DNA of 25,488 nucleotides. Source: a bacterium UBP6_UBA1196 (GTDB taxonomy: Bacteria > UBP6 > UBA1177). A model generated the notes under the pieces. The model was not told the DNA's origin. It was given only the letters and a program-made list of their open reading frames with translations, and searched no databases. Positions 1 through 7,741 of the stretch are shown here, one piece after another; within the stretch, counting starts at the first letter, position 1, and each line of letters starts with the position of its first letter. The stretch is taken from positions 1 to 25,488 of the forward strand of contig DBYC01000084.1 of NCBI GenBank assembly GCA_002310035.1, read 5' to 3'. The position numbers and the translations under genes were made by a program.

Positions 1-1521
1 ATGGACATGATCAACAAGGCGTTCATCGAGATCATGCTTGAAGGCGACGCTGTCGGCCGCGGTTTCCAGTACCCGATCCCGACCTACAACATCACGAAAG
101 ACTTCAACTGGGAAGGCGAGAACGTTCCGCTTCTTTTCGAAATGACGGCAAAATACGGCACCCCTTACTTCCAGAATTTCATCAACAGCGACATGAAACC
201 GAGTGACGTCAGAAGCATGTGCTGCAGACTCCAGCTTGACAAAAGGGAACTCCGCAAGAAAACGGGCGGTCTCTTCGGCAGCGGCGAGAAAACCGGCAGC
301 ATCGGAGTAGTCACGATCAACCTTCCGAGGATCGCATACAACTCGAAGAACGAGGAAGAGTTCTATGCAAAACTTGAAAGACTCATGGATATCGCAAAGA
401 GAAGTCTTGAGATCAAGAGAAAAGTCTGCACGAAACTCCTCAACGAGAACTTCTACCCCTACACCAAAAGATACCTCGGCAACTTCAACTCGCACTTCTC
501 GACTATCGGTCTTGTCGGCATGAACGAAATGTGCCTCAACGCATGCTGGATCAAAGAGAACATCGCAGGCCACAAAGGGCTCAAATTCTCGCAGGATGTC
601 CTTGATTTCATGCGCGAAAAACTCAAAAACTACCAGGAAACTACAGGCGACCTCTACAACCTTGAGGCGACTCCGGCTGAATCGACCGCTTACCGTCTTG
701 CGAAGATGGACAGAGAAAGATGGGACGACATCATCACCGCAGCTACCGGCAAGGACGAGAAACCTTTCTACACCAACAGCTGCCACCTTCCGGTAAACTA
801 CACGACCGATCCTTTTGAAGCTCTCGAGATCCAGGACAAGCTCCAGACCAAGTTCACGGGCGGAACGGTTTTCCACACTTTCCTCGGCGAAAAACTTCCT
901 TCCTGGCAGTCGGCTGCGGCACTCGTCAAAAAGATCGCATACACCTTCAAGCTTCCTTACTTCACGATTTCCCCGACCTACACGATCTGCCCGAAATGCG
1001 GATACAGCGCAGGCGAACACGATTCCTGCCCGAAATGCGGCGGCAAAGTTGAAGTTTACAGCAGGATCACCGGCTACTACAGACCGATCGAACACTGGAA
1101 CGACGGCAAGAAACAGGAATTCGAGAAGAGGACCGAATACCAGATTTCTTCCGACATCGCAAAGGAAGTCAACATCGGCAACGGCGGTAGCGAAGGCGGC
1201 AAAACCTGCGAAAGAACTTTCGTAAACTCGACAGTCGCTCCAGAATCTTTCGTCCAGCCGGCAGCTTCGATGTCAGCGGCACCGTGCAGCGACAAACAGG
1301 TTTATCTCTTCACCCAGAAAACCTGCCCCAACTGCCCGAAAGCAAAAGAAGAAATGGAAGGAACTCCTTATCTCAGAGTTCTCGATGCAGCTGAGAACAT
1401 GGACCTTGCAAGAAAATTCGGGATCAGAAGTGTTCCGACAGTAGTTGTCTGCGAAAACAACGCATACAAAACCTATTCCGGCCTTTCCGACATCATCGAT
1501 TTCAAAAAGAATCTGAAGTAA
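1..1521 (+). CDS. nrdD: Anaerobic (class III) ribonucleoside-triphosphate reductase, C-terminal part, with fused glutaredoxin-like domain (5' partial)
   Basis: NrdD makes deoxyribonucleotides in the cytoplasm without oxygen using a glycyl radical. The 506 visible residues begin inside the catalytic barrel (the PIPTYNIT motif is internal in known NrdD), so the gene starts upstream of the window. Visible marks are the MCCRL segment (Cys74/Cys75) with the probable thiyl cysteine, the GSIGVVTINLPR motif, a zinc ribbon (Cys330, Cys333, Cys343, Cys346) and the glycyl-radical motif RITGYYRP (Gly358). NrdD normally ends soon after this glycine; here about 148 residues follow. They form a low-complexity linker and then a glutaredoxin/thioredoxin-like domain with a CPNC active site (Cys442, Cys445) and a cis-proline motif SVPT (Pro479). 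I infer that the fused redoxin supplies electrons for nucleotide reduction instead of formate. A strong terminator follows. The activase gene nrdG is not in view. Confidence 0.95.
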   Translation: MDMINKAFIEIMLEGDAVGRGFQYPIPTYNITKDFNWEGENVPLLFEMTAKYGTPYFQNFINSDMKPSDVRSMCCRLQLDKRELRKKTGGLFGSGEKTGSIGVVTINLPRIAYNSKNEEEFYAKLERLMDIAKRSLEIKRKVCTKLLNENFYPYTKRYLGNFNSHFSTIGLVGMNEMCLNACWIKENIAGHKGLKFSQDVLDFMREKLKNYQETTGDLYNLEATPAESTAYRLAKMDRERWDDIITAATGKDEKPFYTNSCHLPVNYTTDPFEALEIQDKLQTKFTGGTVFHTFLGEKLPSWQSAAALVKKIAYTFKLPYFTISPTYTICPKCGYSAGEHDSCPKCGGKVEVYSRITGYYRPIEHWNDGKKQEFEKRTEYQISSDIAKEVNIGNGGSEGGKTCERTFVNSTVAPESFVQPAASMSAAPCSDKQVYLFTQKTCPNCPKAKEEMEGTPYLRVLDAAENMDLARKFGIRSVPTVVVCENNAYKTYSGLSDIIDFKKNLK

Positions 1522-1576
1522 AATCTAACCCGAAATCCCTCTCCAGTGTGGCGAGAGACTTAGGAATCTTTTTTAG

Positions 1577-1603
1577 AAGGGGGTCGGAAGACCCTCTTTT
1601 TTT
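1577..1603 (+). terminator. Intrinsic terminator after nrdD
   Basis: A 9-bp stem (AAGGGGGTC with GACCCTCTT, one G-T wobble) closes a GGAA tetraloop and runs directly into a T tract, 56 bases after the nrdD stop. This is a typical rho-independent terminator and separates nrdD from the ATPase gene. Confidence 0.9.
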
Positions 1604-1616
1604 GACCTGCCGTAGC

Positions 1617-1632
1617 GCGGGCGATCGCCCGC
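1617..1632. repeat. Perfect 16-bp palindrome between terminator and ATPase gene
   Basis: GCGGGCGATCGCCCGC is a perfect palindrome with GCGATCGC at its centre, in otherwise AT-rich intergenic DNA. Such palindromes are often dispersed intergenic repeats, but only one copy is in this window and no function is assigned. Confidence 0.6.
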
Positions 1633-1672
1633 AGTTTTACTGGTTGCAGAATCCGAAATCTTTCGGTTTATG

Positions 1673-1728
1673 TTGAAAAAACTTTACTCTTTGCACTTTG
1701 TAATATTGAAAAAACTTTACTTTTTGCA
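1673..1728 (+). repeat. Two 23-bp direct repeats upstream of the ATPase gene
   Basis: Copy 1 is at 1673-1695 and copy 2 at 1706-1728; both read TTGAAAAAACTTTACT, then C or T, then TTTGCA, with one mismatch in 23 bases. The starts are 33 bp apart, about three helical turns, so both units face the same side of the DNA. The second copy ends 42 bp before the probable start codon. They could be operators for the ATPase gene or a repeat that travels with it. No convincing -35/-10 pair stands out. Confidence 0.75.
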
Positions 1729-1770
1729 AAAATTGATATTGAAATAATGGTATTTTTGATGGGGAGTGCG

Positions 1771-3105
1771 ATGTTTAGACGAAAAGTTTATGATCAACTG
1801 ATTAAGTGGAAAAAAGAATACGCCGGCAGGTACGCCTGTCTTTTGGAAGGTGCACGCCGTGTTGGCAAATCGACAATAGCCGAAAATTTTGCCAAAAACG
1901 AGTACGACTCTTATATCCGAATCGACTTCGCCGATATAACGGAGGAAATGCTCGATGTTTTTCGGGACATCGCGAAACCCGATATATTTTTTCTCCGTTT
2001 GCAGGCAGAAACGGGAATCACTCTTAAAAAAAGAAAATCTGTAATCATTTTTGATGAAATCCAGCTGAACCCGAAAGTTCGTCAGGCAATCAAATATCTT
2101 GTGAAAGACGGCCGTTACGACTATATCGAAACAGGCTCCCTTATTTCAATCAGAAAAAATGTGAAGGACATCGTGATTCCTTCGGAGGAACACAGAATCA
2201 AGGTTTATCCGATGGATTTTGAGGAATTTTCATGGGCTTTAGGCAAAGATCCTGATCCGCTCAGGCAGCTTTTCAAAGCTGGAATACAGGCCGGAAATGC
2301 CCTCAACAGAAGTCTGATGCGCGATTTCAGGATATACATGGCGGTCGGAGGAATGCCGCAGGCAGTCGAGGCCTACATCAAAAGCAACAATTTCAATCAA
2401 GTTGACAGCGTGAAAAAAGAGATCATCGACCTTTATCTTGATGATTTGATGAAACTTGATCCGACAGGTAGACTTTCCGCAATATATGACTCCGTTCCGA
2501 GCCAGCTCGCACTGAAAAAAAAGCGTTTTATCGTCTCTTCAGCAACTGGAAAGCAGAAAACAGTCAGGGACGACGAGCGTATTTTCGAACTCATCGATTC
2601 GAGAATGGTCATTCCGTGCTGGCATGTCACAAATCCTGGAACAACACTCGCGCTGACAAAGGAAATCGACGAGTTCAAACTCTATCTCTCCGACACCGGG
2701 CTTTTTGTCACGATGATGATTGAAAAAGAACCGGAAAAAGCGGCCGATATTTACAAAAAGTTTTTAGGCGACAAACTTCCGGCAGATTTAGGCTATCTCT
2801 ATGAAAACGCGGCTGCGCAGATATTCGCTTCACACGGTAAAGAACTTTATTACCACACATGGCGGAAAGAAAACAGCACTCACAGTTACGAAATCGATTT
2901 TCTCCTTTCCAGCGGAAGCAAAATCATCCCTGTTGAAGTGAAATCTTCCGAAACAAGAAACCACGAATCGATCGACAGATTTTCCGAAAAATACAAACAG
3001 TATGTCGGCAGACGGTACCTTTTTTCCCAAAAAGATGTCGCTAGCGACGGCCAGTTGCAGCTGAAACCAATCTATATGCTCCCTTTCGCGGCGGAAGAGA
3101 TTTAA
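1771..3105 (+). CDS. AAA-family ATPase with DUF4143-type C-terminal domain
   Basis: A 444-residue cytoplasmic ATPase. The N-terminal nucleotide-binding domain has Walker A GARRVGKST (residues 27-35, Lys33) and Walker B VIIFDEIQ (Asp95, Glu96). The C-terminal part fits DUF4143, with a PD-(D/E)XK nuclease-like arrangement: YEIDFLL (Glu374, Asp376) followed by PVEVKSS (Glu389, Lys391). An ATG at 1747 would add eight residues, but 1771 is preferred because GGGGAG lies six bases upstream of it. The gene is monocistronic: a terminator precedes it and an intergenic gap follows. These ATPases are abundant, patchily distributed and mobile across anaerobes, and their physiological role is not established. 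Family assignment is firm; function is unknown. Confidence 0.88.
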   Translation: MFRRKVYDQLIKWKKEYAGRYACLLEGARRVGKSTIAENFAKNEYDSYIRIDFADITEEMLDVFRDIAKPDIFFLRLQAETGITLKKRKSVIIFDEIQLNPKVRQAIKYLVKDGRYDYIETGSLISIRKNVKDIVIPSEEHRIKVYPMDFEEFSWALGKDPDPLRQLFKAGIQAGNALNRSLMRDFRIYMAVGGMPQAVEAYIKSNNFNQVDSVKKEIIDLYLDDLMKLDPTGRLSAIYDSVPSQLALKKKRFIVSSATGKQKTVRDDERIFELIDSRMVIPCWHVTNPGTTLALTKEIDEFKLYLSDTGLFVTMMIEKEPEKAADIYKKFLGDKLPADLGYLYENAAAQIFASHGKELYYHTWRKENSTHSYEIDFLLSSGSKIIPVEVKSSETRNHESIDRFSEKYKQYVGRRYLFSQKDVASDGQLQLKPIYMLPFAAEEI

Positions 3106-3187
3106 TAAATTGTCTATTTTGCCGGAATTAGTGCGGTTGCCCACATAAGACCTCACTCCTAACCACTCTCCAATGTGGCGAATGGTT

Positions 3188-4494
3188 CGTCATGTCGAGA
3201 GGTACGAAACATCTTAAAAAACTTGCCATCACCCTAAAATCTCCTAAAATACTGCGGTTTTTCGGGGGGTGTTGGTAAGGAGAAAAGAATGAAGAAAATT
3301 TTTGTTATTTTTGCGCTTTTCTGCGTATTTTTTCTTGTAAGTTGCGGTGACGGCTCAAAAAAAGTCGATACTAATGATTCCGGTGATTCAACATCTGACA
3401 ACAGCGATTCGGCAGACTCTGCATCAGACAAGGGCGACACTGGTAATTCTGGCAGTGCAGAAGCTACGAAAGAAGGTGTTTATCTCGGTATTATCGGGTT
3501 CAATGAAGAACTTTTTCAGGAAAACAAGTATTCCATGGAAATAGGTCTGCTGAACAGTTCGACAGAAAGTGGCTACACTAGTTTTATAAACAATCTTTAT
3601 GCCAGTAAAGGAACAGCACTTTACTATGCCGATTACAAAGCTTTGGAGATGATGGGCAAATCCTCGATACCGCCGAAACTTCAGAAAGTGGCCTTAGTCA
3701 CCTTTACAGACGGTCTCGATAACCTTTCGACTGATGAGTATGACCCTGAAAACTACGACGATCCCGATCTTTACCTCAATGCAATTCACGACAAAATTGT
3801 CAAAGAAAAAATTCACGGAAAGAGCGTTGAAGCTTTCTCGATCGGTCTGAAAGGAAGGGAGGAAGGAGTTGAACCTGCGCAGTTTGAGGGAACATTGAAA
3901 AAGCTGGCAAGCAGTGACAGCAAAGCGTTTCTCGTTTCCGACATGGATGAAGTCATGGAGCATTTCGACATCATCGCCAAAAGCCTTTATTCCGCGACCA
4001 CAACAGTAAACCTCGCAGTTCTCCTGCCAGGAGGTTACAAAGACGGCGAAGTGCTGCGCTTCACATTTGACAACCCCAATTCTGCCGCCGATTCTGAGCT
4101 CTATATCGAGGCGACTTTCCGCAAGACCGACAAAGGTAGGAGTCTTGAAAAGATCAGCTACGAAGGTTTTGCCAAAGGCGAGGCGACAATCCAGCACAAA
4201 GAGAAAGAAGGAGCCTACTACCGTTTTGTGTTTGAAGATATGAAATATGATGACGGCAAAGCCCCTGCGTGGTCAGAATCCGAACTTAGAAACATATTGA
4301 AACTGTGGAAACAGAACAGCTCAGGTGGCTGGTACACAGACTCGGAGTTTGACCCTGCAAGTTCGAGTAAGCTTGAAGAGGAGAGGAGCAGTGCACTTAT
4401 CATGCTTGTTCTTGACTGCACGACCTCTTTGGGCAGCGATTTTTCAAGAATGCAGGAAATAGCCAAAGATTTTGTCAAAACTCTTGTAAACGGT
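3188..4494 (+). repeat. Tandem duplication, copy 1 (promoter region plus lipoprotein 5' half)
   Basis: About 1.3 kb from CGTCATGTCGAG upstream of the promoter to about codon 402 of the first lipoprotein gene is closely repeated at 5804-7131 in the same orientation. The encoded proteins are estimated by eye at above 90% identity here. Similarity ends abruptly at the low-complexity linker, after which the two genes are unrelated. Confidence 0.9.
3223..3250 (+). promoter_or_regulatory. Sigma70-type promoter of the first VWA-like lipoprotein gene
   Basis: TTGCCA (3223-3228) and TAAAAT (3245-3250) are separated by 16 bp. The whole block, spacer included, recurs upstream of the genes at 5910 and 17553. 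Expected transcription start is near 3257, about 30 bp before the start codon. Confidence 0.7.
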
Positions 4495-5742
4495 AGTAGC
4501 ACTGGTAATGGGAACGGCAATGGAAATAATGCTGGAGATGGCGGAGATAATTCGGGTGACTCCGAAAATCCTGATCAGTCAGATTCAAGCGATTCAAAAT
4601 GTCGCGAAGGGAAATTAAAATGGGAAAATTGTCCATACGGGTATCATGTAATGTTCAAATCAGTCCTTGACGACAAAGAACCTGAAGATTATGAGGGCAA
4701 CTCGCAGGGTGATACATGCAAGGAATCTAGCACCTATATTCTCAATAAGACTCATATTCCTGCTGATGCAACCATTCAAGATGCTTACTTAGTCTGGACA
4801 GCGGCTCAACCTGTTGCAAAAAAAAACGATATCACAGACAAAGAAGTTATCCTGTCTTTTTCTTCCTCCACAGTCTATGGTCTCAACAATATTGAGATAA
4901 TTACTGGGAAAAAAGCCTATAAAATTTCGGAAACCGACAAAGTCGATTTTGAATTTGACGGGTTCCAAGATTTGGACGAACCAAACAAAAGTTACTATAC
5001 TTACCGAGTAAAAATTCTTGATTTCTTTAAGGAAATTCAAGAACAAGGAAGAAATTCCAATACCGACATCGGTCAATCGCTTCTTGGAGAATACACCATT
5101 TCCGGTCTTGATTGCACTGAGGATAAAATTTACAAAAACTCTGGCGAGATGGTTGCAGACTGGTCGATAATTCTCATCTATTCTTCGGCTGAAAACGAAC
5201 GAAAAAACATTTATATTTACAATGATTTCAAAAAATATTGGTACGATCAGACTGAAATTACTGTAAGTGGTTTTGAACTTCCGGCAGATTCTGAAATAAG
5301 AATTACTCTCGCTTCTCATGAAGGTGAGATGGGTTTGGTTGCAGACATTCCTTCAGAAGAGCCTGTCATTCCAGAAAGTCTTAAAATTCAAGGACTTTAT
5401 TCTGATGACTGGCTCTTTCTTTCAAACGAATGCAACCCTCAGGCTTACAGAGATCAAAACTATGATCATATGGATTACACCGAAATTTTTAATTCAATTT
5501 CATCGGTCTATGGTTACAACGACACTAAACCGACCTGTATAGGCGGAACACCACCGAATTATAATACGGATGAAATAGAATTCGGAATGGATGTTGACAC
5601 ATTTTTACTCAATTCTGAAACTTTTGCACACTACACAGAACATTTTCACGAAGGAGACAACAAATTTGAAATCAGCATAGGGGCAAATAAGGACGCTGTA
5701 ATCATAAACTATCTGGTAGTATCTGTAAGTACAAAAAACTGA
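3289..5742 (+). CDS. Surface lipoprotein with degenerate VWA-like domain and unclassified C-terminal region
   Basis: An 817-residue exported lipoprotein. Residues 1-19 are a signal peptide ending in the lipobox LVSC (Cys19); GGAG lies just upstream of the ATG. An Asp/Ser-rich stalk (about 25-60) leads to a VWA-like fold (about 63-235). This has the GTALY motif (Thr109) and TFTDG (Asp141) expected of VWA, but FNEEL stands where the DxSxS metal motif should be. A DCTTS motif (376-380) followed by an alpha-1-like helix occurs later. After a Gly/Asn/Ser linker, residues 438-817 form a probably beta-rich region with scattered Cys that I do not recognise. That region is visibly more AT-rich than the 5' half. 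It is a tandem paralogue of the next gene over the first 400 residues only. A ligand-binding or adhesive role is inference. Confidence 0.85.
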   Translation: MKKIFVIFALFCVFFLVSCGDGSKKVDTNDSGDSTSDNSDSADSASDKGDTGNSGSAEATKEGVYLGIIGFNEELFQENKYSMEIGLLNSSTESGYTSFINNLYASKGTALYYADYKALEMMGKSSIPPKLQKVALVTFTDGLDNLSTDEYDPENYDDPDLYLNAIHDKIVKEKIHGKSVEAFSIGLKGREEGVEPAQFEGTLKKLASSDSKAFLVSDMDEVMEHFDIIAKSLYSATTTVNLAVLLPGGYKDGEVLRFTFDNPNSAADSELYIEATFRKTDKGRSLEKISYEGFAKGEATIQHKEKEGAYYRFVFEDMKYDDGKAPAWSESELRNILKLWKQNSSGGWYTDSEFDPASSSKLEEERSSALIMLVLDCTTSLGSDFSRMQEIAKDFVKTLVNGSSTGNGNGNGNNAGDGGDNSGDSENPDQSDSSDSKCREGKLKWENCPYGYHVMFKSVLDDKEPEDYEGNSQGDTCKESSTYILNKTHIPADATIQDAYLVWTAAQPVAKKNDITDKEVILSFSSSTVYGLNNIEIITGKKAYKISETDKVDFEFDGFQDLDEPNKSYYTYRVKILDFFKEIQEQGRNSNTDIGQSLLGEYTISGLDCTEDKIYKNSGEMVADWSIILIYSSAENERKNIYIYNDFKKYWYDQTEITVSGFELPADSEIRITLASHEGEMGLVADIPSEEPVIPESLKIQGLYSDDWLFLSNECNPQAYRDQNYDHMDYTEIFNSISSVYGYNDTKPTCIGGTPPNYNTDEIEFGMDVDTFLLNSETFAHYTEHFHEGDNKFEISIGANKDAVIINYLVVSVSTKN

Positions 5743-5803
5743 TTCAACAGCTTTGGCATCTGCTCAACATCGTGCTCTGCCTCGTGGTTCGTCCGCAATT
5801 TTC

Positions 5804-7131
5804 CGTCATGTCGAGCAATGCGAAACATTTTAAAAAACTTGCCATCACCCTAAAATCTCCTAAAATACTGCGGTTTTTTTGGGGTTGTTGTGGTGATAAG
5901 GAGAGAAAAATGAAGAAAATTCTTGTTGTTTTTGCGCTTTTCTGCGTATTTTTTCTTGTAAGTTGCGGTGACGGCTCAAAAAAAGTCGACACTGATGATT
6001 CGAATGATTCCGGCAATTCAGGTGATTCAACATCTGACAACGGTGACTCGGCAGACTCTTCATCCGACAGCGGCGATACAGGTAATTCAGGCAACTCGGG
6101 AACGGCGAAAGAAGGTGTTTATCTCGGCATTATCGGGTTCAATGAAGAACTTTTTCAGGACAACAAGTATTCCAAGGAAATAGGTCTGCTGAACAGTTCG
6201 ACAGAAAGCGGCTACACAAGCTTTATAAACAATCTTTACGCCAGCAAGGGAACGGCTCTCTACTATGCCGATTACAAGGCTTTGGAAATGATGGGCAAAT
6301 CCTCGATACCGCCGAAACTTCAGAAAGTGGCTCTTGTCACCTTTACGGACGGTCTCGACAACCTTTCGGTCGATGAGTATGACCCTGAAAACTACGACGA
6401 TCCAGATCTTTACCTCAATGCCATTCACGACAAGATCCTCAAAGAGAAAATTCACGGTCAGAAAGTCGAAGCTTTCTCGATCGGTCTGAAAGGAAGGGAG
6501 GAAGGTGTTGAACCTGCGCAGTTCGAGGGAACATTGAAAAAGCTTGCAAGCAGCGACAGTAAAGCGTTTCTCGTTTCCGATATGGATGAGGTCATGGAGC
6601 ATTTCGATACCATCGCCAAAAGCCTTTATTCAGCCACAACGACAGTAAACCTCGCCGTTCTTCTTCCGGGCGGCTACAAAGACGGCGAACTTTTGCGCTT
6701 CACATTCGACAGCCCCGATTCTGCCGCCGATTCTGAGCTCTATATCGAGGCGACTTTCCGCAAGACCGACAACGGAAGGAGTCTTGAAAAGATCAGCTAC
6801 GAAGGTTTTGCCAAAGGCGAGGCGACGATCCAGCACAAAGATAAGGTGGGAGCTTACTACCGTTTTGTGTTTGAAGATATGAAATATGATGACGGCAAGG
6901 CCCCTGCGTGGAATGAATACGAACTCAGGAACATCCTTCAGTTGTGGAGAACCAATAGTTCCGGCGGCTGGTACACAGATTCGGAGTTTGACCCAGCAAG
7001 TTCTAGTGAGCTTGAAGAAGAGAAAAGCAGTGCGCTTATCATGCTTGTTCTTGACTGCACGACCTCTTTGGGCAGCGATTTTTCAAGGATGCAGGAAATA
7101 GCCAAAGATTTCGTCGAAACTCTTGTAAACG
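5804..7131 (+). repeat. Tandem duplication, copy 2
   Basis: The second copy of the 3188-4494 segment covers the upstream CGTCATGTCGAG block, the promoter and the first ~405 codons of the second lipoprotein gene. Most differences in the coding part are silent or conservative. The stalk is slightly longer here, as expected of slippage in the GAT/TCN-rich repeat. Confidence 0.9.
5839..5866 (+). promoter_or_regulatory. Sigma70-type promoter of the second VWA-like lipoprotein gene
   Basis: TTGCCA (5839-5844), a 16-bp spacer and TAAAAT (5861-5866). The sequence is identical to the promoter at 3223-3250 across both hexamers and the spacer, and nearly identical to the one at 17481. Confidence 0.7.
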
Positions 7132-7646
7132 GCAACAGCGGGAACAACGACTATGCTGATTCAGGCGATACTGACACGGATTTGAGTGATTCGGATTCAG
7201 GAGATTCTGTGTCGGATTCCTGCCCGACAGTTTACGGCAATACATGGTCGCCGAAATCGTCAGGCACAATGACTTGGGGCGCAGCACTTGATTACTGTGA
7301 CAATCTGACTTCATGCGGTTATTCAGACTGGAGACTGCCGAATATAAACGAGTTGAGAACTCTTATTCAAAACTGTCCCGGTTCGCAGACAGGCGGTTCG
7401 TGTGCTGTATCAGAACCGGATCATCTGGCAAGCAGCGATGGGATTGGGGACTGTTCCGCCTGCGAATTCAAGGAAAACAACGGCGGCTATTACAGCAAAC
7501 TCGGAGATGATGACAATGTCGCGCTTTGGTCTTCCTCTACTCGGTCAGGTAGTACTACATATTTCGCGTGGCTCGTGCTTTTCAGCAATGGGCTTGTGGG
7601 CATCAGCGATAAGAACAACAGATACAATGTTCGTTGTGTCAGGTAG
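5910..7646 (+). CDS. VWA-like lipoprotein with C-terminal DUF1566 (lectin-like) domain; candidate DGR target
   Basis: A 578-residue lipoprotein with lipobox LVSC (Cys19) and an Asp/Ser stalk. Its VWA-like domain is nearly identical to that of the upstream paralogue: FNEEL, GTALY and TFTDG motifs, then DCTTS before a second Asp/Ser linker. From about residue 436 a DUF1566 (Lcl C-terminal) domain follows with TMTWGAALDYC, DWRLPNINELR and LWSSS motifs, ending exactly in VRCVR. The reading frame is open further upstream, but the ATG at 5910 is right because of AAGGAGAG seven bases before it and the lipoprotein signal. The last 40 codons are the candidate variable region described separately. A surface-exposed, ligand-binding role is inferred from the lipobox, stalk and domain type. 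Confidence 0.88.
   Translation: MKKILVVFALFCVFFLVSCGDGSKKVDTDDSNDSGNSGDSTSDNGDSADSSSDSGDTGNSGNSGTAKEGVYLGIIGFNEELFQDNKYSKEIGLLNSSTESGYTSFINNLYASKGTALYYADYKALEMMGKSSIPPKLQKVALVTFTDGLDNLSVDEYDPENYDDPDLYLNAIHDKILKEKIHGQKVEAFSIGLKGREEGVEPAQFEGTLKKLASSDSKAFLVSDMDEVMEHFDTIAKSLYSATTTVNLAVLLPGGYKDGELLRFTFDSPDSAADSELYIEATFRKTDNGRSLEKISYEGFAKGEATIQHKDKVGAYYRFVFEDMKYDDGKAPAWNEYELRNILQLWRTNSSGGWYTDSEFDPASSSELEEEKSSALIMLVLDCTTSLGSDFSRMQEIAKDFVETLVNGNSGNNDYADSGDTDTDLSDSDSGDSVSDSCPTVYGNTWSPKSSGTMTWGAALDYCDNLTSCGYSDWRLPNINELRTLIQNCPGSQTGGSCAVSEPDHLASSDGIGDCSACEFKENNGGYYSKLGDDDNVALWSSSTRSGSTTYFAWLVLFSNGLVGISDKNNRYNVRCVR
7527..7646 (+). other. Candidate DGR variable region (VR) in the lipoprotein gene at 5910
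   Basis: Forty codons from TGG to the stop. Compared without gaps with the matching 3' end of the gene at 17553, framework codons for V, F, V, V, R, C, R are identical to the base, while intervening codons differ mostly at positions 1 and 2. Many variable codons end in C or T (AGC, GGC, ATC, AAC, TAC, AAT, GAT), as expected from AAY codons mutated at adenines. CCGCATTTTGCGCA follows at 7656-7669 and recurs after the other gene. No template repeat is in the window, so this remains a candidate. Confidence 0.55.
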
Positions 7647-7741
7647 AGTCCGTGACCGCATTTTGCGCAGCGTAGCGAGCATATTTCTATCGTCATTTCG
7701 GAGAGGAAATTGAAAGGAGATGTTTTGCCGGAGTTTTGAAA

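Noticed and set aside
1..3. ATG at base 1 as the start of nrdD
   Set aside because: The sequence aligns with an internal part of NrdD; several hundred upstream residues are missing, so this is an internal Met at the window edge.
1617..1632. GCGATCGC core as a cyanobacterial HIP1 marker
   Set aside because: Only one copy is seen in 25 kb, and the gene content does not suggest a cyanobacterium.
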